From assembly GCA_021234155.1 (NCBI GenBank), contig JAJEKV010000004.1, positions 23,159,122 through 23,223,121 on the forward strand: a stretch of DNA of 64,000 bases. Direction: 5' to 3'. This document shows, one piece after another, positions 51,191 through 62,800 of this stretch (within the stretch, counting starts at the first letter, position 1; every line of letters begins with the position of its first letter). The DNA comes from Isoetes taiwanensis (Eukaryota; Streptophyta; Lycopodiopsida; Isoetales; Isoetaceae). Position numbers and translations under genes: made by a program. The notes beneath the pieces are model-generated. The model worked only from the letters and a program-made list of their open reading frames with translations. It was not told where the DNA came from and ran no database searches.

Positions 51191-52659
51191 TGGAATGGAA
51201 TGCTAAGGTCAGAAAATGATTCCGAACTATCTCAAAAGCAAATGAAGCAGATAAAAAGTAAGTAGCCACCTCCTCTAGAAGTTCAAGCAATAAACCTGAT
51301 GGCCCAATTGGTATCAGAACAGAATTTCCTGACCGAACAGCATCTACAGATACAAACACGATATTGTTCTTCCAATCTTGTTCTGAAGTTTGGGTTGGCA
51401 CCATCTCTGCCTCCGTCTTTGAATGGTCGTTTGCCAATGTCTTTGTGACCGTCTCCAGGGTGGAATAGCAGTTGCTATCTTTGAACTAGCAGAGGATACA
51501 TCATGGTTGTTTAGATTCCCTAGTGTAAAGGGTGTTTTATTGACCTTGTTCTCAATCAAATAATCGTTTTTGCAAGCATTTATGGCTCGAACATCTGAAA
51601 ATGGTAATATGTGACCACCTTCAAGGGCACCCATGTTTAAACCTGCAGCATGGCTTGGAATGGTTGTAGATGTGGCTATGTGTGTGAGGTGCATTCCATG
51701 GTGCCTTCATGACCCAATTAGATGCATCTATGAATCCAGCACTTGAAGCTTTGATCACCAATGAAATCACATATCTATTTCTGCTACTTCAATCAAACTT
51801 CACAAAAGTCAGAGCCCCAACCTGTAGAGTTCATTCCAGTTGATTATATCTACTCCATCATCGCTACAGATAAAATTTTGAATTTCAAATGGATTCTTTT
51901 CATAGTTTAGGCGCCCAAATACCTTTTGACAAACAGTAAGCTCTTCCATCATCATGCGACCAAACTTGGATGTAACATCCGTTGCATATACCTGCAAACA
52001 TGTTGTCAAAAATTGCCAAGAATATAATAACATGCATGATACGAGACATTGCTCCCAATATGAGACATTTCTTTCAACAGGAAGCATTGACCACTACACA
52101 AGGACTGAGTCCTTTTTTTTACAGGGAGCCACTAGTGTACCAACATGATACATTTATCGAGAATTAAATTTGAGCCTTCGATCTAGCGTGAAATATTAGA
52201 AATATTTCACCTAAAACTTCTGTTCATACTCACCTTGGCATTGAACTTTGGCATTCGAGCAATGAGAGGAAGAGCAAGCATTGCTGATGGATTTGATATA
52301 ATAACAGCATCCGACAGTGCAACGTCCAACATACCAAGATCTACAGTCTTGTACCATGGAGGCTCATTAATCAAATCACCAACTAAAGGAGCGTTCTTTG
52401 AATTGGGCTCATGAGGGAGCATAGCGGGTAAGAAGAGCTGAAGAGCAAAAAGATCAAATGGGCATTCCAGGAGCAACCTGACATCGCAGATGTCCACTAA
52501 ATGACATGAAGGACCCTGGTGACCGCCAGTTTACCGGCAACAGTAGGTTTGGAATAGTTTCTGGCATATACTAAGCATATTTCAGCATATACTTAGAATA
52601 TGCCAGAAATTTACATGAGCAAGCGTTTTCCCCCAGGGGCAACCCAATCAGAATAGAGA

Positions 52660-53115
52660 TAATAACCATTTAGAACTCTCTGCTTGAAAATCAGAAGGTA
52701 AGATTTTTTAAAGAATACCAGAAAAGTAAGCTATCAGTTGTACAATATTTTGCATATGGCAGATTCACGTTGTACATGTTGCTTTCGGCATTAAAAAATC
52801 ACTTCGGCTCCCTCGCACAAGTATGTTATTAAAATTTAGTTCCTAATTCTACTTTATAATTGAAGTTGATGCATCTTGACCTTCATGTTTTCTTTTTCTA
52901 TTTTGTAGACTCCCTTTTTTCGAAAGTTACAAAACAAATATAAACCATCTTGGAAACTAAGTTTTTTAGTTGAGGATAGCCAATCACCTCCACTAAATTT
53001 GGGCGTTGAAAAGGACATATAAAGCAGTTGAGACAATTGATCCAAGTTACAAAAAGAGTCAGCTGACAAGCAAGTTTAGAAGCATGCAAGCCTTAGGCAA
53101 ATCTAGAATAGCCCC
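52660..53115. repeat. Diverged duplicates of potassium-transporter-flank sequences
   Basis: 52,660-52,790 matches 55,065-55,200, the 3' flank of the potassium transporter (TACCAGAAAAGTAAGCTA, TGTACAATATTTTGCA, GGCAGATTCACG). 52,950-53,115 matches 54,421-54,600 (GAGGATAGCCAATCACCTCC, CTAAATTTGGGCGTTGAA, CAATTGATCCAAG). The two blocks appear in opposite order in the two places. Confidence 0.85.
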
Positions 53116-53245
53116 TTAAGCAAATCTATGAAATTTTTTGATCCTACTAGAGAACCGGCACAACATAAAATAATATGGCAAACCATTGTACCATCTTTTG
53201 TCAATTGTCACATAGGCTAACATGATTTATATTGTCAGGCTTGAA

Positions 53246-53319
53246 TTTTCAATACAAATTTGACTTGAATTCTCGATACAAATTTTCAATACAAATTTGA
53301 CTTGAATTCTCGATACAAA
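53246..53319. repeat. Two-copy tandem duplication, period 37 bp
   Basis: TTTTCAATACAAATTTGACT followed by TGAATTCTCGATACAAA, twice in a row and identical. The surrounding 53,116-54,420 holds nothing recognisable. Confidence 0.95.
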
Positions 53320-54420
53320 TTTCCTGTATTAACAAATGCAATCTAATTTCTTGGTTAACGAATCTTTATTGTACCCCTCATAGTATAAAATTCCCATTGT
53401 TTTTTTAGTTGTGATTGAAGAAGAAAAAATCTATTGCAAAAAGGAAAGAAATATGCACAACCTAGTGTTACATGGCAATTCATACAGGGGTGCAACCATT
53501 TTCTATAGCTAAAGGTCGAGACAGATATTTCCCCTTTTAGGTCAATACAAACATGAGACATGCATCGTTTTAATTAAACCTAGATCTGCATCATCTTTAA
53601 TGCAAATAGTTGCATTGCATTTTCCTTGATACAAAGTGCTTAAATGCACTTCTCAAGCAACTAGAATAATAAAATGGTATTATTCTACATTAACCGATGC
53701 AACATAAGCATACATTACGAAAATTTTAGCTATTTATGATATCAATGCATAATGTATGAGGAGCTAGAATCCACCAAGCAGGTCATACATTCCATGCAAC
53801 ACAAATGGCAAAAGGGATAGTGCCAAAACAATCACAAACTTTATGCTCCGGCAATCCATTCACTACTCAACAAAAGAATAACTTCATTCAAGATTCAAAA
53901 CGCTCTTCCGTAGCAGCTAATAGTTGTACTTTGATTGTAGATAGACATAGACTTACAATATAAATATATATGTTGTGCTACAAGTTCCCTCATACACATG
54001 GCGTCAAAGGAATAGCATGCCCCAACTTTGTAGTGAAGACTACAAACACAATCACCCAACTTTGTATAGAACGCAAGAAGCGTCATTAGAAATATTAACA
54101 ATCAAGTAAAGCAGAGAGAAGGTAATATAAGCTTACTCCAAAGTTGCAAATGTTCTCCAATAAGTGGTATAGCCTTTCATGCTTGCCATGATTGGCTATG
54201 ACTAGAAATATTATCTAAAAGTCGCTGAAAATTGAAAATGCAACTTGCAAGTTCAACTTTCTTAAGATCCAAACATTCTATGCTTTAAAAAATGCTATTC
54301 TTCTATTAAAAAATGCTACTCTTCTACTCTACTAAACTACAAGGCAACATTAAACTACATACTAGTGGAAGGGAGTCTCATATAGAAGATGACATACTCA
54401 TATAGAAGATGACATACCTG

Positions 54421-54600
54421 GAAACCAATTTTTCTAGTTGAGGATAGCCAATCACCTCCGCTAAATTTGGGCGTTGAAGAGCACATATAGACAGTTCAGT
54501 CAATTGATCCAAGATACAAAAGGAGTCAGGTTAGGTTACCCGACAATCAAGTCTAGGGAAAAACACTCAAGCCTTATGCAAATCTAGACTAGCCTCTTAA
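54421..54600 (-). other. Exon-like fragment, copy of 52,950-53,115
   Basis: On the minus strand it reads LDQLTELSICALQRPNLAEV then IGYPQLEKLVS and meets a donor-like CCAG|GTATGTC. The other copy retains QRPNLVEVIGYPQLKNLVS with altered flanks. The leucine spacing hints at a leucine-rich repeat edge, but I do not recognise the gene. The remaining 54,600-55,064 holds nothing recognisable. Confidence 0.35.
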
Positions 54601-55064
54601 GCATCTTTTCTACTACTTTATACGTGCTCCTCAACGGCCATAGTTAAGCGAACAAACCAGCGGCAAATCTTCCCGGCGCCTAAAAAGCGCACTCCGTCCG
54701 CGATAGTTAAACCCACAAGACAAACTGGGTTAAATATAGTGATAAATAGTGCGTTACAACATGGACGTGTCATAAATTGACACGTTGAACAACCTGAGCC
54801 ATTATTTGTTACAATGAAAATATATCAGCAATTTCCTTATTCGATCTACTTGCTCTGGCTGGATTGGAACATTTTCTTGAAGCCGATCGTTATCAACAGC
54901 CCATGAGGTCATATTTTGTCAGAAATCAATGGGTCGCATTATCAGGACTTGGGAGATTACTTCCAAAAACACATTAGCCAACGCATTCAAATCATGACTG
55001 CTATACAAATCATGACTGCTGTTCAAACACGATAGTACAAAGGAATAAAAAGAATAGAGGTAAT

Positions 55065-55281
55065 GACCATTTAGAGCGCTCTGCTTCAAAACCAGAAGGC
55101 AAGATTTTTTAAAAAATACCAGAAAAGTAAGCTACAAGCTCTTTTATCAGCTGTACAATATTTTGCAGATGGCAGATTCACGCTGTACATGTTGATGATC
55201 CCAGGAGGGTGTCGATGAAGGAGCCAACAATGAAAAGCTCCAAAGAGCGGCCTTAGAGTACACAAGTTTCCCAAAATTTGC
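55065..55281 (-). other. Probable 3' UTR of the potassium transporter
   Basis: The gene-proximal flank after the stop codon. Part of it recurs diverged at 52,660-52,790. No unambiguous poly(A) signal position is claimed. Confidence 0.5.
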
Positions 55282-58200
55282 TTACACATAATAAATCATG
55301 CCCACTTCAATCAGACATGTGTGTGGAATGTTTAAGGCCACTGCAGAACCTCGGCAATTCTTTCTCAGGAAGTTATAAGCCACATCAACAACAAATTTCT
55401 TCATAAAAGATGACGCTTTCTTGGCTTTCACATAAGAATGACCAACAATGTAAGCAACTCCCGCACTCTTCGCTTCTATTAATTCCCTCAACTCATCTTT
55501 TACCGAAGGATCCAAAACAGTTTTTGGTATCTCAAACCTAACTCGCTTTTTTCTGGTCTGTTCTGGAAAATCAGCACCTGCTGAATCTTGATCCAAAATT
55601 GCTCCAGATGCACCAATATTTGGAGAGTGTTGTTCTGAATCGTCAAGCTCAGAGATCACAAGTCTCATGCCAGATGTACCAACCACAGCCGTTTTTCCTT
55701 CGACAAGTCTCATTGCAGAATTGCTCGAAGTACCAATCACAGCCATTCTACCTTCAAGAGAAGGTTCATTGCTAGAGGTACTCAATGTTCTTGACCCTTC
55801 AGTCTGAATAAACTCTCCAATGCTCATAATAAGCTGATTTTCAAAATCAAAATCATCTTTATGGACATCCTTATAGCCATATCTTACTGTACATCTGTAC
55901 ATTCGGTACTCTTTAGGACCTATGCGTCCAATTAGATAGCGTTCTTCCAGAGGAACATATGGCACTGGAACAGACTTGATGCAGACAAACACGAGAACTT
56001 GATGGAAGGCCGGAAGATTTGTGACAAAGTGAGAAAAGATGGCGGGTACTCCAGTAACGAGCTCTGTATATATTAGCCCAATTCCAGGAACTCGTACGAT
56101 GCCAAGGCTAGGACCAAGTGTAAGCAGCCACTTCATGGAAACCTTATTTTGTAAATCAAATTCATACTTTTTAGTCGTGCCATAGTGCCATGTATACATG
56201 ACAGCCATGAAAATAACAGCCAAAACTAATGGAACCCAACCACCTTCACTAACTTTGATCATTGAAGATGACATATAGAGAAGCTCAATTGATCCAAAAA
56301 ATAGAAAGAATAGGATCGATATGAACATGCTTTTCCGCCAGACTATCACCATCACAAGTGACATCAGAAACGTAGTTACAAACATCACAGTGATTACAGC
56401 CAAGCCTGCCATAAAGGTCAATTTAATCATCAAATCACTAGAAGAAAGAACTGCAAACAGAAGCATAAATAAGCACTATACCATATGCATGGCCGATTAG
56501 AATGGTATCACGGAAACCCAATGTGACAGCCAGACAAAGAAGTAAAAGCATCCAGTTTATTTCAGGGATATAGATTTGTCCATAAATATGTTTCGATGTA
56601 TGAACAACTTTTACACGGGGAAAACAACCCAAGGACAGGCATTGCTTGATAATTGAAAAAGTTGCTGATATCACAGCTTGGCTCCCAACAACAGACGCAA
56701 GGGTGGCAATAACAAAAACTGGCCAGTAGACATGTTCTGCAAAATCCCACATAAGTCATCAATGATTGTTTAGGCTTAAAATCTATAATCACTTTCGCAC
56801 CCAGCAATCTTACTTGGAATAGATTTATAAAAGCTCCGTTGAATATCATCGTGATTCTTGGATAAATATGCAGCCTGCCCCATGTATGCTAAAACAAGAC
56901 ATGGATAAACCACACATGCGAATGCAATCTGCATCAAGCATGCACATTGAAATCCAAATTATCAGTGGCTAAAATTATAGAGTCGGCGCATGTCTTGATC
57001 AAAATGTTACCTTGATTGAAAGGGGTGAAAAATGACCCAAGTCCGCAAACATAGCTTCGGTTCCTGCATAGCCGACAAAGTTACACAGTTAAACAAAGGT
57101 GTTAATACAACATATAGAACAAATGGGTTCAAATGCTAACCTGTAATACACAAGAGAATACCACCTAATGAAATCCAACCTTCAGCCCCAGTTTTTTTCA
57201 AAAGATTGTACATATAGTAAGGTGATAGAGCTCTAAAGATTCCAGGGTTCCAATATGCAATGTTGTATATGCCAATGGCAGAAATACAGAATAACCAAGC
57301 GATCACAATAGGCGCAAACATAAAGGCCACTTTGTGTGTACCAAAATGCTGCAACGCGAATAAACCCACTAGTATGATGCATGCAATCACGTTCACGATA
57401 TCTGTGTATGGCAACAATATTCATATCAGTAAGCATCATATACATGTTCTCAACTTAGCACCCCAATCTAATACATGCGAGATGCATGTCATGGGCCTGT
57501 AGATGCAGAAATGAAAGCCCCTTATAAACCAATTTTTCAGAGCTGTCGCTGACCTGTCACATATTCTCTTGACTCAATCCAGAAACATGGTTTTGAGATA
57601 AAACGAATATGTATAGACAAGGTTTAGTATGGTTCCATGCTAGCATATATCCTCTACCTAGAATTGGCTGAGAAGCTTACGTTCATGGTGGTCAGTATCT
57701 GGAGAGCTAATTCCTGAAACAGCTGAGAGAACTGCAAAAAACAAATGAGAAATAAGTGCACAATTCCAAATCATACATATAAACAAACTTCTAATTAAGT
57801 CCCGCATCATCTTATTGTTTCTTTGCCTCTTGCAGTTGTTCCAACATTGATCTTGTTAGCCACTTCCATTCTACTTAGATGTCCAAGATCATCTTTAACT
57901 TTCCTATTCACTTAGCAGGGTAATAACATTAACCATCAAGATACTAGCTGGAATAGATAACTAATGTATACCTGATATTGCAGGTGTAAGTACCCCATCC
58001 CCTATCACCATGCAAGTACCGAGCAGAACCACAATGAGCAAGCCTATTCTAACACGCCTATGCTTCTCAAGAAATGTCTTCAGAAAGCTTTCTTTGCTTC
58101 CTTTGCCTGACTCTTTAGTGAGCCTATTATAAGTGGAAAGCTCTTCATCAGATGGTTGTTGATTTGATAAGAGACTCAACTTTGCATGCCGGCATAAAAG

Positions 58201-58561
58201 TGAGTACAAAGAAAATGTCCCACCTGATATTATAGATCAGACACAAGATATGAGTAAATTATTTCCTATAGAAACATGTGTAACTTAAAGGATACGCACC
58301 TTCACCATTGTCATCTGCATTCAATACAATTAAAACATATTTAATGAACGGAACTAAGGTTATGGTATAAATGATGAATGATAGAACTCCGAGGATTTCT
58401 TCGTCATTTTCGTGAAGACGTAATTTTCCTGAAAATGTGCTTCGGTAGACATATAATGGCGAAATGCTAAGGTCGCCATATACAACACCAAAGCTTTGAT
58501 ATGCCAAGAGAAGCACAGCTTTAAGAGATGTTTGTTGATTAATCTGCATATTAACCATCAT
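55282..58561 (-). CDS. HAK/KUP/KT family potassium transporter (intact, 8 coding exons)
   Basis: A K+ (H+-coupled) uptake transporter of plant plasma or vacuolar membranes. Coding exons: 58,561-58,300; 58,223-57,972; 57,731-57,681; 57,401-57,141; 57,063-57,011; 56,928-56,814; 56,736-56,482; 56,405-55,282. All introns are GT-AG, all phases join, and the total is 2,373 nt, 790 residues (family about 750-850). Family signatures: [20 protein letters not shown] (residues ~14-33), [20 protein letters not shown] across the first junction, [71 protein letters not shown], and the canonical C-terminus [17 protein letters not shown]. There are 10-12 hydrophobic segments, then a cytosolic tail after residue ~560. 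The start is the first ATG of MMVNMQ; an upstream noncoding exon spliced at TAATATGCAG is possible. The serine-rich tail has a small internal duplication. Subgroup and ion affinity cannot be told from the sequence alone. Confidence 0.96.
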
Positions 58562-59480
58562 ACAAAATATTATTCCCCTCTGCTCCACATGAAATTTAAT
58601 ATGCTTGAAACAATGAACGATTCAAACTAGGATATTTCTTCCCACATAATTCAATATCTACGGAAGGCAGCACTCTAATATAAGAAACATGAAGGTCTGC
58701 ACAAGGGCAGAAAGTGGTATCTGATATATTGTTAGACGTAGGACAAGCAGTAAACAAATCAGCGACTGGCAACCAAAATTTCAAATGTGATTAGAAGCTT
58801 CCAAAATGAAATATTGAGGTGCGTGCAGAGACCTACGACTAATTCACTTAATCATGACACCGCTGATAACATAATTCATTTGCCTGATGTCAACAGGTCA
58901 TAGAGACCCAGGAATCGATACATATGCAAGACATATCCATCAATCAGTAGACTTAGAATCAGCCCAATTTACATCTTCCAATAGCCCAGAAGATATCACA
59001 CGCGGCGGGATTCAAACCCAAAAAGCTAAACACAGCAGCTGACATCTTGGAAGGCAAAATTACCCAATCTAAAGTGGTACCATCAGATTGAAAATTCCAC
59101 ATCCGACGCATTGTTTTAGAGTGACAGAAAGACTAGGAAAAAAGACCTGGAAGAAAAATAGCGTACCCTAGGCTGCAGCAAAACAGATGAGGAAGTCGAA
59201 TGTCCTGATTCCGGGTCCATTGTTCCAATCCGACACTGCTATTTTCAAATCGAAGCTCATGGAAATCCGTTACTTCCTGCAACTGTGGAATCGAGAGCCG
59301 ATGATGGAAGAAAAGCACTAAGCATTATGGATCGATTCTAATCCGAATGCCGGATTTCAGTTCCACGAGATCAATGCGCAGAATAGAGAGCAGAGACTAC
59401 TGAAGACCCAGAAAATTTACCAGCAAACCATGGTAAAACTTTCGAGGTATTTTCAACGGTCGAAGATTTATTCGCGTGCC
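58562..59480 (-). other. 5' leader region of the potassium transporter
   Basis: No other gene fits here. An acceptor-like TAATATGCAG at 58,549-58,540 lies just inside the chosen start, and a donor-like GCTG|GTAAATTTTC lies near 59,417. A 5' UTR intron between them is therefore possible, which would place transcription start near 59.4-59.5 kb. The frames do not allow extra N-terminal coding across that junction without meeting a stop or phase break. Confidence 0.4.
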
Positions 59481-59519
59481 TCGTGCGGCCGAGATGTGAC
59501 TGTGCTGCTTTAAACATCG

Positions 59520-59600
59520 TGGGGGATATTCCGAGTAAGGAGAGGATATTCCGTTATTAACATTCCATCGGCGTGAGCTGGCCTAACGGACCACGTGAGA
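59520..59600. promoter_or_regulatory. Candidate promoter elements upstream of the potassium transporter
   Basis: GGATATTCCG occurs twice, 20 bp apart (59,524-59,533 and 59,544-59,553), and a G-box CACGTG sits at 59,592-59,597. The surroundings (59.5-59.87 kb) are GC-richer than neighbouring DNA, as at many plant promoters. The repeated word is near-palindromic (GGATATTCC) and could bind a factor; which one is unknown. Confidence 0.4.
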
Positions 59601-59879
59601 AGCGCGGGAGATGTTTACCGGCAGACGAAAATGCGCTTTTTCGCCGGCGAGAAACGCTTTTTGGGCGCCGGGAAAGGCGCCGGTAGTTTGGTCGAAGTAG
59701 GTCGACTGCCGAGATTTGGTTTCGGGAAAAATTTTGACCTATTTCGGATGCATTTTTCCCCGTTTCGTGCCCGCATCCCTGCCCTTCATCTGGGCCCTAC
59801 ACGTGGCGCCCAACAAGGCCCCTCGCTAAACATGCCCCCTACCTTCACGCTTGCAATCTTTGAAAAATCTTAGCCCATC

Positions 59880-62800
59880 CCCTTCATGCGTGGCATCCAC
59901 CCATCCACATTCATATCCTTAATGGTTAAAAAAAAACAAAAGGAAAGGAAAAAAAAAAGAGTATATGAGTGTTGTAGCTTGGTGCTCTTGCCACAGTTCC
60001 CATGTCTATTTCATGCCTTTTTGCTTCCAAACAATGTGTTTGATCCACATCTTTCCACTCATGCCTCTATATTCTGCTTGTTGTCCCTACCCCCCTCGAC
60101 TGTTCGCCTGCTCATCCAGTCGTCGGACTCGCATTCTTTACTCATTGGATGTTTCTCTGCGTATCCCAATATCCCAACCTGCTTATGTCAGACACCATCA
60201 TGGGCCCAACAAACAACATGCAAACCTTGGCCTGCTTTCCTTTTCCTATCCATGTTGCTTGCAAACGACATTCCCCATTTGAACAACAATGTCGATCACG
60301 ACAATTCTAATGACAACAAGTGATGTGGTTTCCCTAGCTTCTGCATAGCACAAATCATTGTTTATTAATTGCTAGTTATATGCAAATACATATTATTAAC
60401 TAGTCTTAAACAATGTTTCATAGTGATAAAGAGAATTGATTCGACATTTCAACACATCAAGTAGCATCAACTCATGGCATATGTACGCATTAATCAATAC
60501 GATTATGTCGGCTTGTGGCCCATAAGAATGATATGCGACTGGCTTTTTGTAAATATCTATACATTTGCCTACATGTGTGTCTCCTTACAATTTCTTTAGG
60601 TTCATATATTTCTTATCCATTTGTCTCTCTTGCAAGTGACTTCGATTGGGTGGTTTGAACATATTTCTATTATTGAGTAACATTGTTGTGTTGTCCATAT
60701 TATCGTTGCCTTGTCTACATTGTTCTTGTTGTTTCTGGTAGTAATGACTTCTATTCATACTTATGCATGTATCTAATATGCACTTCCAGATATACAAATG
60801 TTGTTTGTGTGCGTGGAGCATACTTTATAGTTGGGACACATTGTTGTTGTGTTGTCAGTGTTGTTGATGTTCATGTTGTTTAGTGTTATGGTATTCTTGC
60901 TGTTTTAGTATAATGCACCTCTTTTTCCTCTTACTAGAGATTGTGTCTCTTAAATTGTTATCATCTAAACCCAAGCTCTTAAATTGTTATCATCTAAACC
61001 CAAGCTTTCGCATCATTACAACTCAAAACATGGGCCTATTAAAAAACACATGCGCACACCTAAAAATCTCCAAAAAAAAACAAGGTGCTGCGCACGAGGG
61101 GTTGCCCTCTGGGGGCCCGAGAGTGTGTTTTCATGGGTTCTATTTCGTCGTCTTCTGGTGGGTTTTGTTTGTTTTATATGGAGCCGTGTAATTCAGGGTG
61201 CATATAGACATCATCCTGCAGCAAAGGAATGATCATCTAATATTAACCTTTCAGCAAAGATGTATGTTGACGTACAACTTTGCTGGAAATTATAGATGAC
61301 TATATGCTATTGTAGTATCATAGCAGCTTGTAGTCTTTACAAGCCCTAATTACATATTGAGAACATGATCATCCTTTTGGAGTGGCCGCTTCGTATTGAA
61401 GATCTAACTTTTATGCTACCTCCTTTGTTTATAGAATTTCTACTAGAGTTACCGTAAAACTGTTGCACTAAGATCTCAAACATTGCAAAGAAAAACAAGG
61501 GCCTCTGATATCAATACACTCGATGTAAACATGAATGAGAAGATGAGATGGAATATATTATTGTTGAGAGTATTCGGTTTGTAAATCTTTACGTTGCGGG
61601 GCTATTTGCAAGACTATAGTTGTGGATCTCCACCAATCGAGGACGATGAGTGAGCCACGACCTCTGCTGCCAACACTGCAAATTGGTACTCCAGAGGCAT
61701 TATTTGAAAGGTAGCATATCAATCATATACTTTTTCAACAATTCCTGAAAAACAATTGGAGAGAAAGGAGAACCAACCCAGGAGTATAGATTGGGAAGCT
61801 CCTCAGGTGCCACATCCATTATATCTGCAGATTATAAGATGCGGCATTGCTCTAGCAGCGCCGGAAGTTCTTCAAGTAATATCCAGAACATTTGTCAAAC
61901 ACCCGGAAATCATGTATTAATAGCAATTGCACATACCTATCAACGTAGTTGCCAGGGTCAACTTGCAACCTTCTAACGATTAAGCTACATGAGTCACATC
62001 AAGAATAAATTATTAAGGCAAACATTTCCATGATGCACATTTGCACATGCAAAGCAATCAGTAGTAATATGGATGAAACAAGAGAAACAAGTACAAGCCT
62101 AGGAAGCATTAATAATTAAGGCATCTATTAGTCGTAATTGCCAGAAATGTGTGATAGTCCTGCTCACTTCTAAAGCGAGAGCAACCGTAAGGCATGAGAC
62201 ATCAATGTCTGCTCCAATATCCACGAATAATACGCTACCATGGCAAATGAAGTGCCAAGCAAGCTCGAAAGACAAGTATGCAAGATACAAATAAGGTGAA
62301 CGTTTAGGTAATCTACAAGACACTTTGCATGGTGGCCTTTGCCGCCGTGAAGTTGAAAAATGTGTGGGAGTTGAACCCATAAAGTAGTCCCTATAAAATG
62401 TCTTGGCTACTCATATTTGCGACTTTGTGGCGATGTTATTCAACTTCACATGTTTTGGATCGTTGTTAAGCTTGGTTTAGTGTATGCGCGGTGCTAATAA
62501 ATAATGTTTGCATGCTAAATTTAAGGAAAATTAAACAGGGTTAGATTTCGGTTTTGTGCATATATTATACTGCTCAAGATAAAGTTTAAAAGTTCCTAGC
62601 TTTTTGGCCATTGCTTCTTCTAAAGCACAACTCACATAACAAAAACTAGATTTCCGATTACAAGTGATTTCTAAGAACGAATCGTAACACTAACACTGGC
62701 AAATGGCCTACAAGCAAAAACATCACCCAAGTTTTACTCACATTTCATTATCGGGGAGCTCCCTTTCACACGCCCTTTGCAGCGTCAGTAGGGAAGACTT

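Larger units (their letters stand above)
48926..52516 (-). pseudogene. INTS9: INTS9-like (Integrator subunit 9) pseudogene
   Basis: Integrator trims nuclear RNAs; subunit 9 is the catalytically inert metallo-beta-lactamase/beta-CASP partner of INTS11. Minus-strand pieces align colinearly with what I recall of the plant protein. Exon 52,516-52,234: PSCHLVDICDVRLLLECPFDL, then EPPWYKTVDLG and ISNPSAMLALPL, ending AAG|GTGAGT. Exon 51,991-51,822: VYATDVTSKFGRMMMEEL, with TTTGCAG before it. From 51,780: SLVIKASSAGFIDASNWVMK, then frameshifted FVSVDAVRSGNSVLIP. From 50,752: ANEFLAYTNTILEWL and FAHVDLLKQKKIF. Exon 49,771-49,703: GPDVQLLQCW. Exon 49,039-48,926: VPESLKSLNIKYGSAITFYS. Two frameshifts (about 51,700 and 51,450), in-frame TAGs after SPSRQ and QLLQCW, and missing segments mark decay. 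The start codon and extreme N-terminus are not found. A TRIM and repeat R lie in presumed introns. Sequencing error could explain some breaks but not all. Confidence 0.8.

Noticed and set aside
59400-59514. Upstream frame beginning MFKAAQSHLG as the transporter's N-terminus
   Set aside because: Joining its donor to the acceptor at 58,549-58,540 breaks the phase or creates a stop, so it is more likely 5' UTR.
59595-59873. 92-codon plus open frame upstream of the transporter
   Set aside because: It lies in the GC-richer promoter area, shows no family motif, and is best explained by low stop frequency in GC-rich DNA.
61500-61515. TTGATATCAGAGGCCC on the minus strand as the primer site of an LTR element
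   Set aside because: No LTR pair or TG...CA ends were found around it. The match is suggestive but insufficient.
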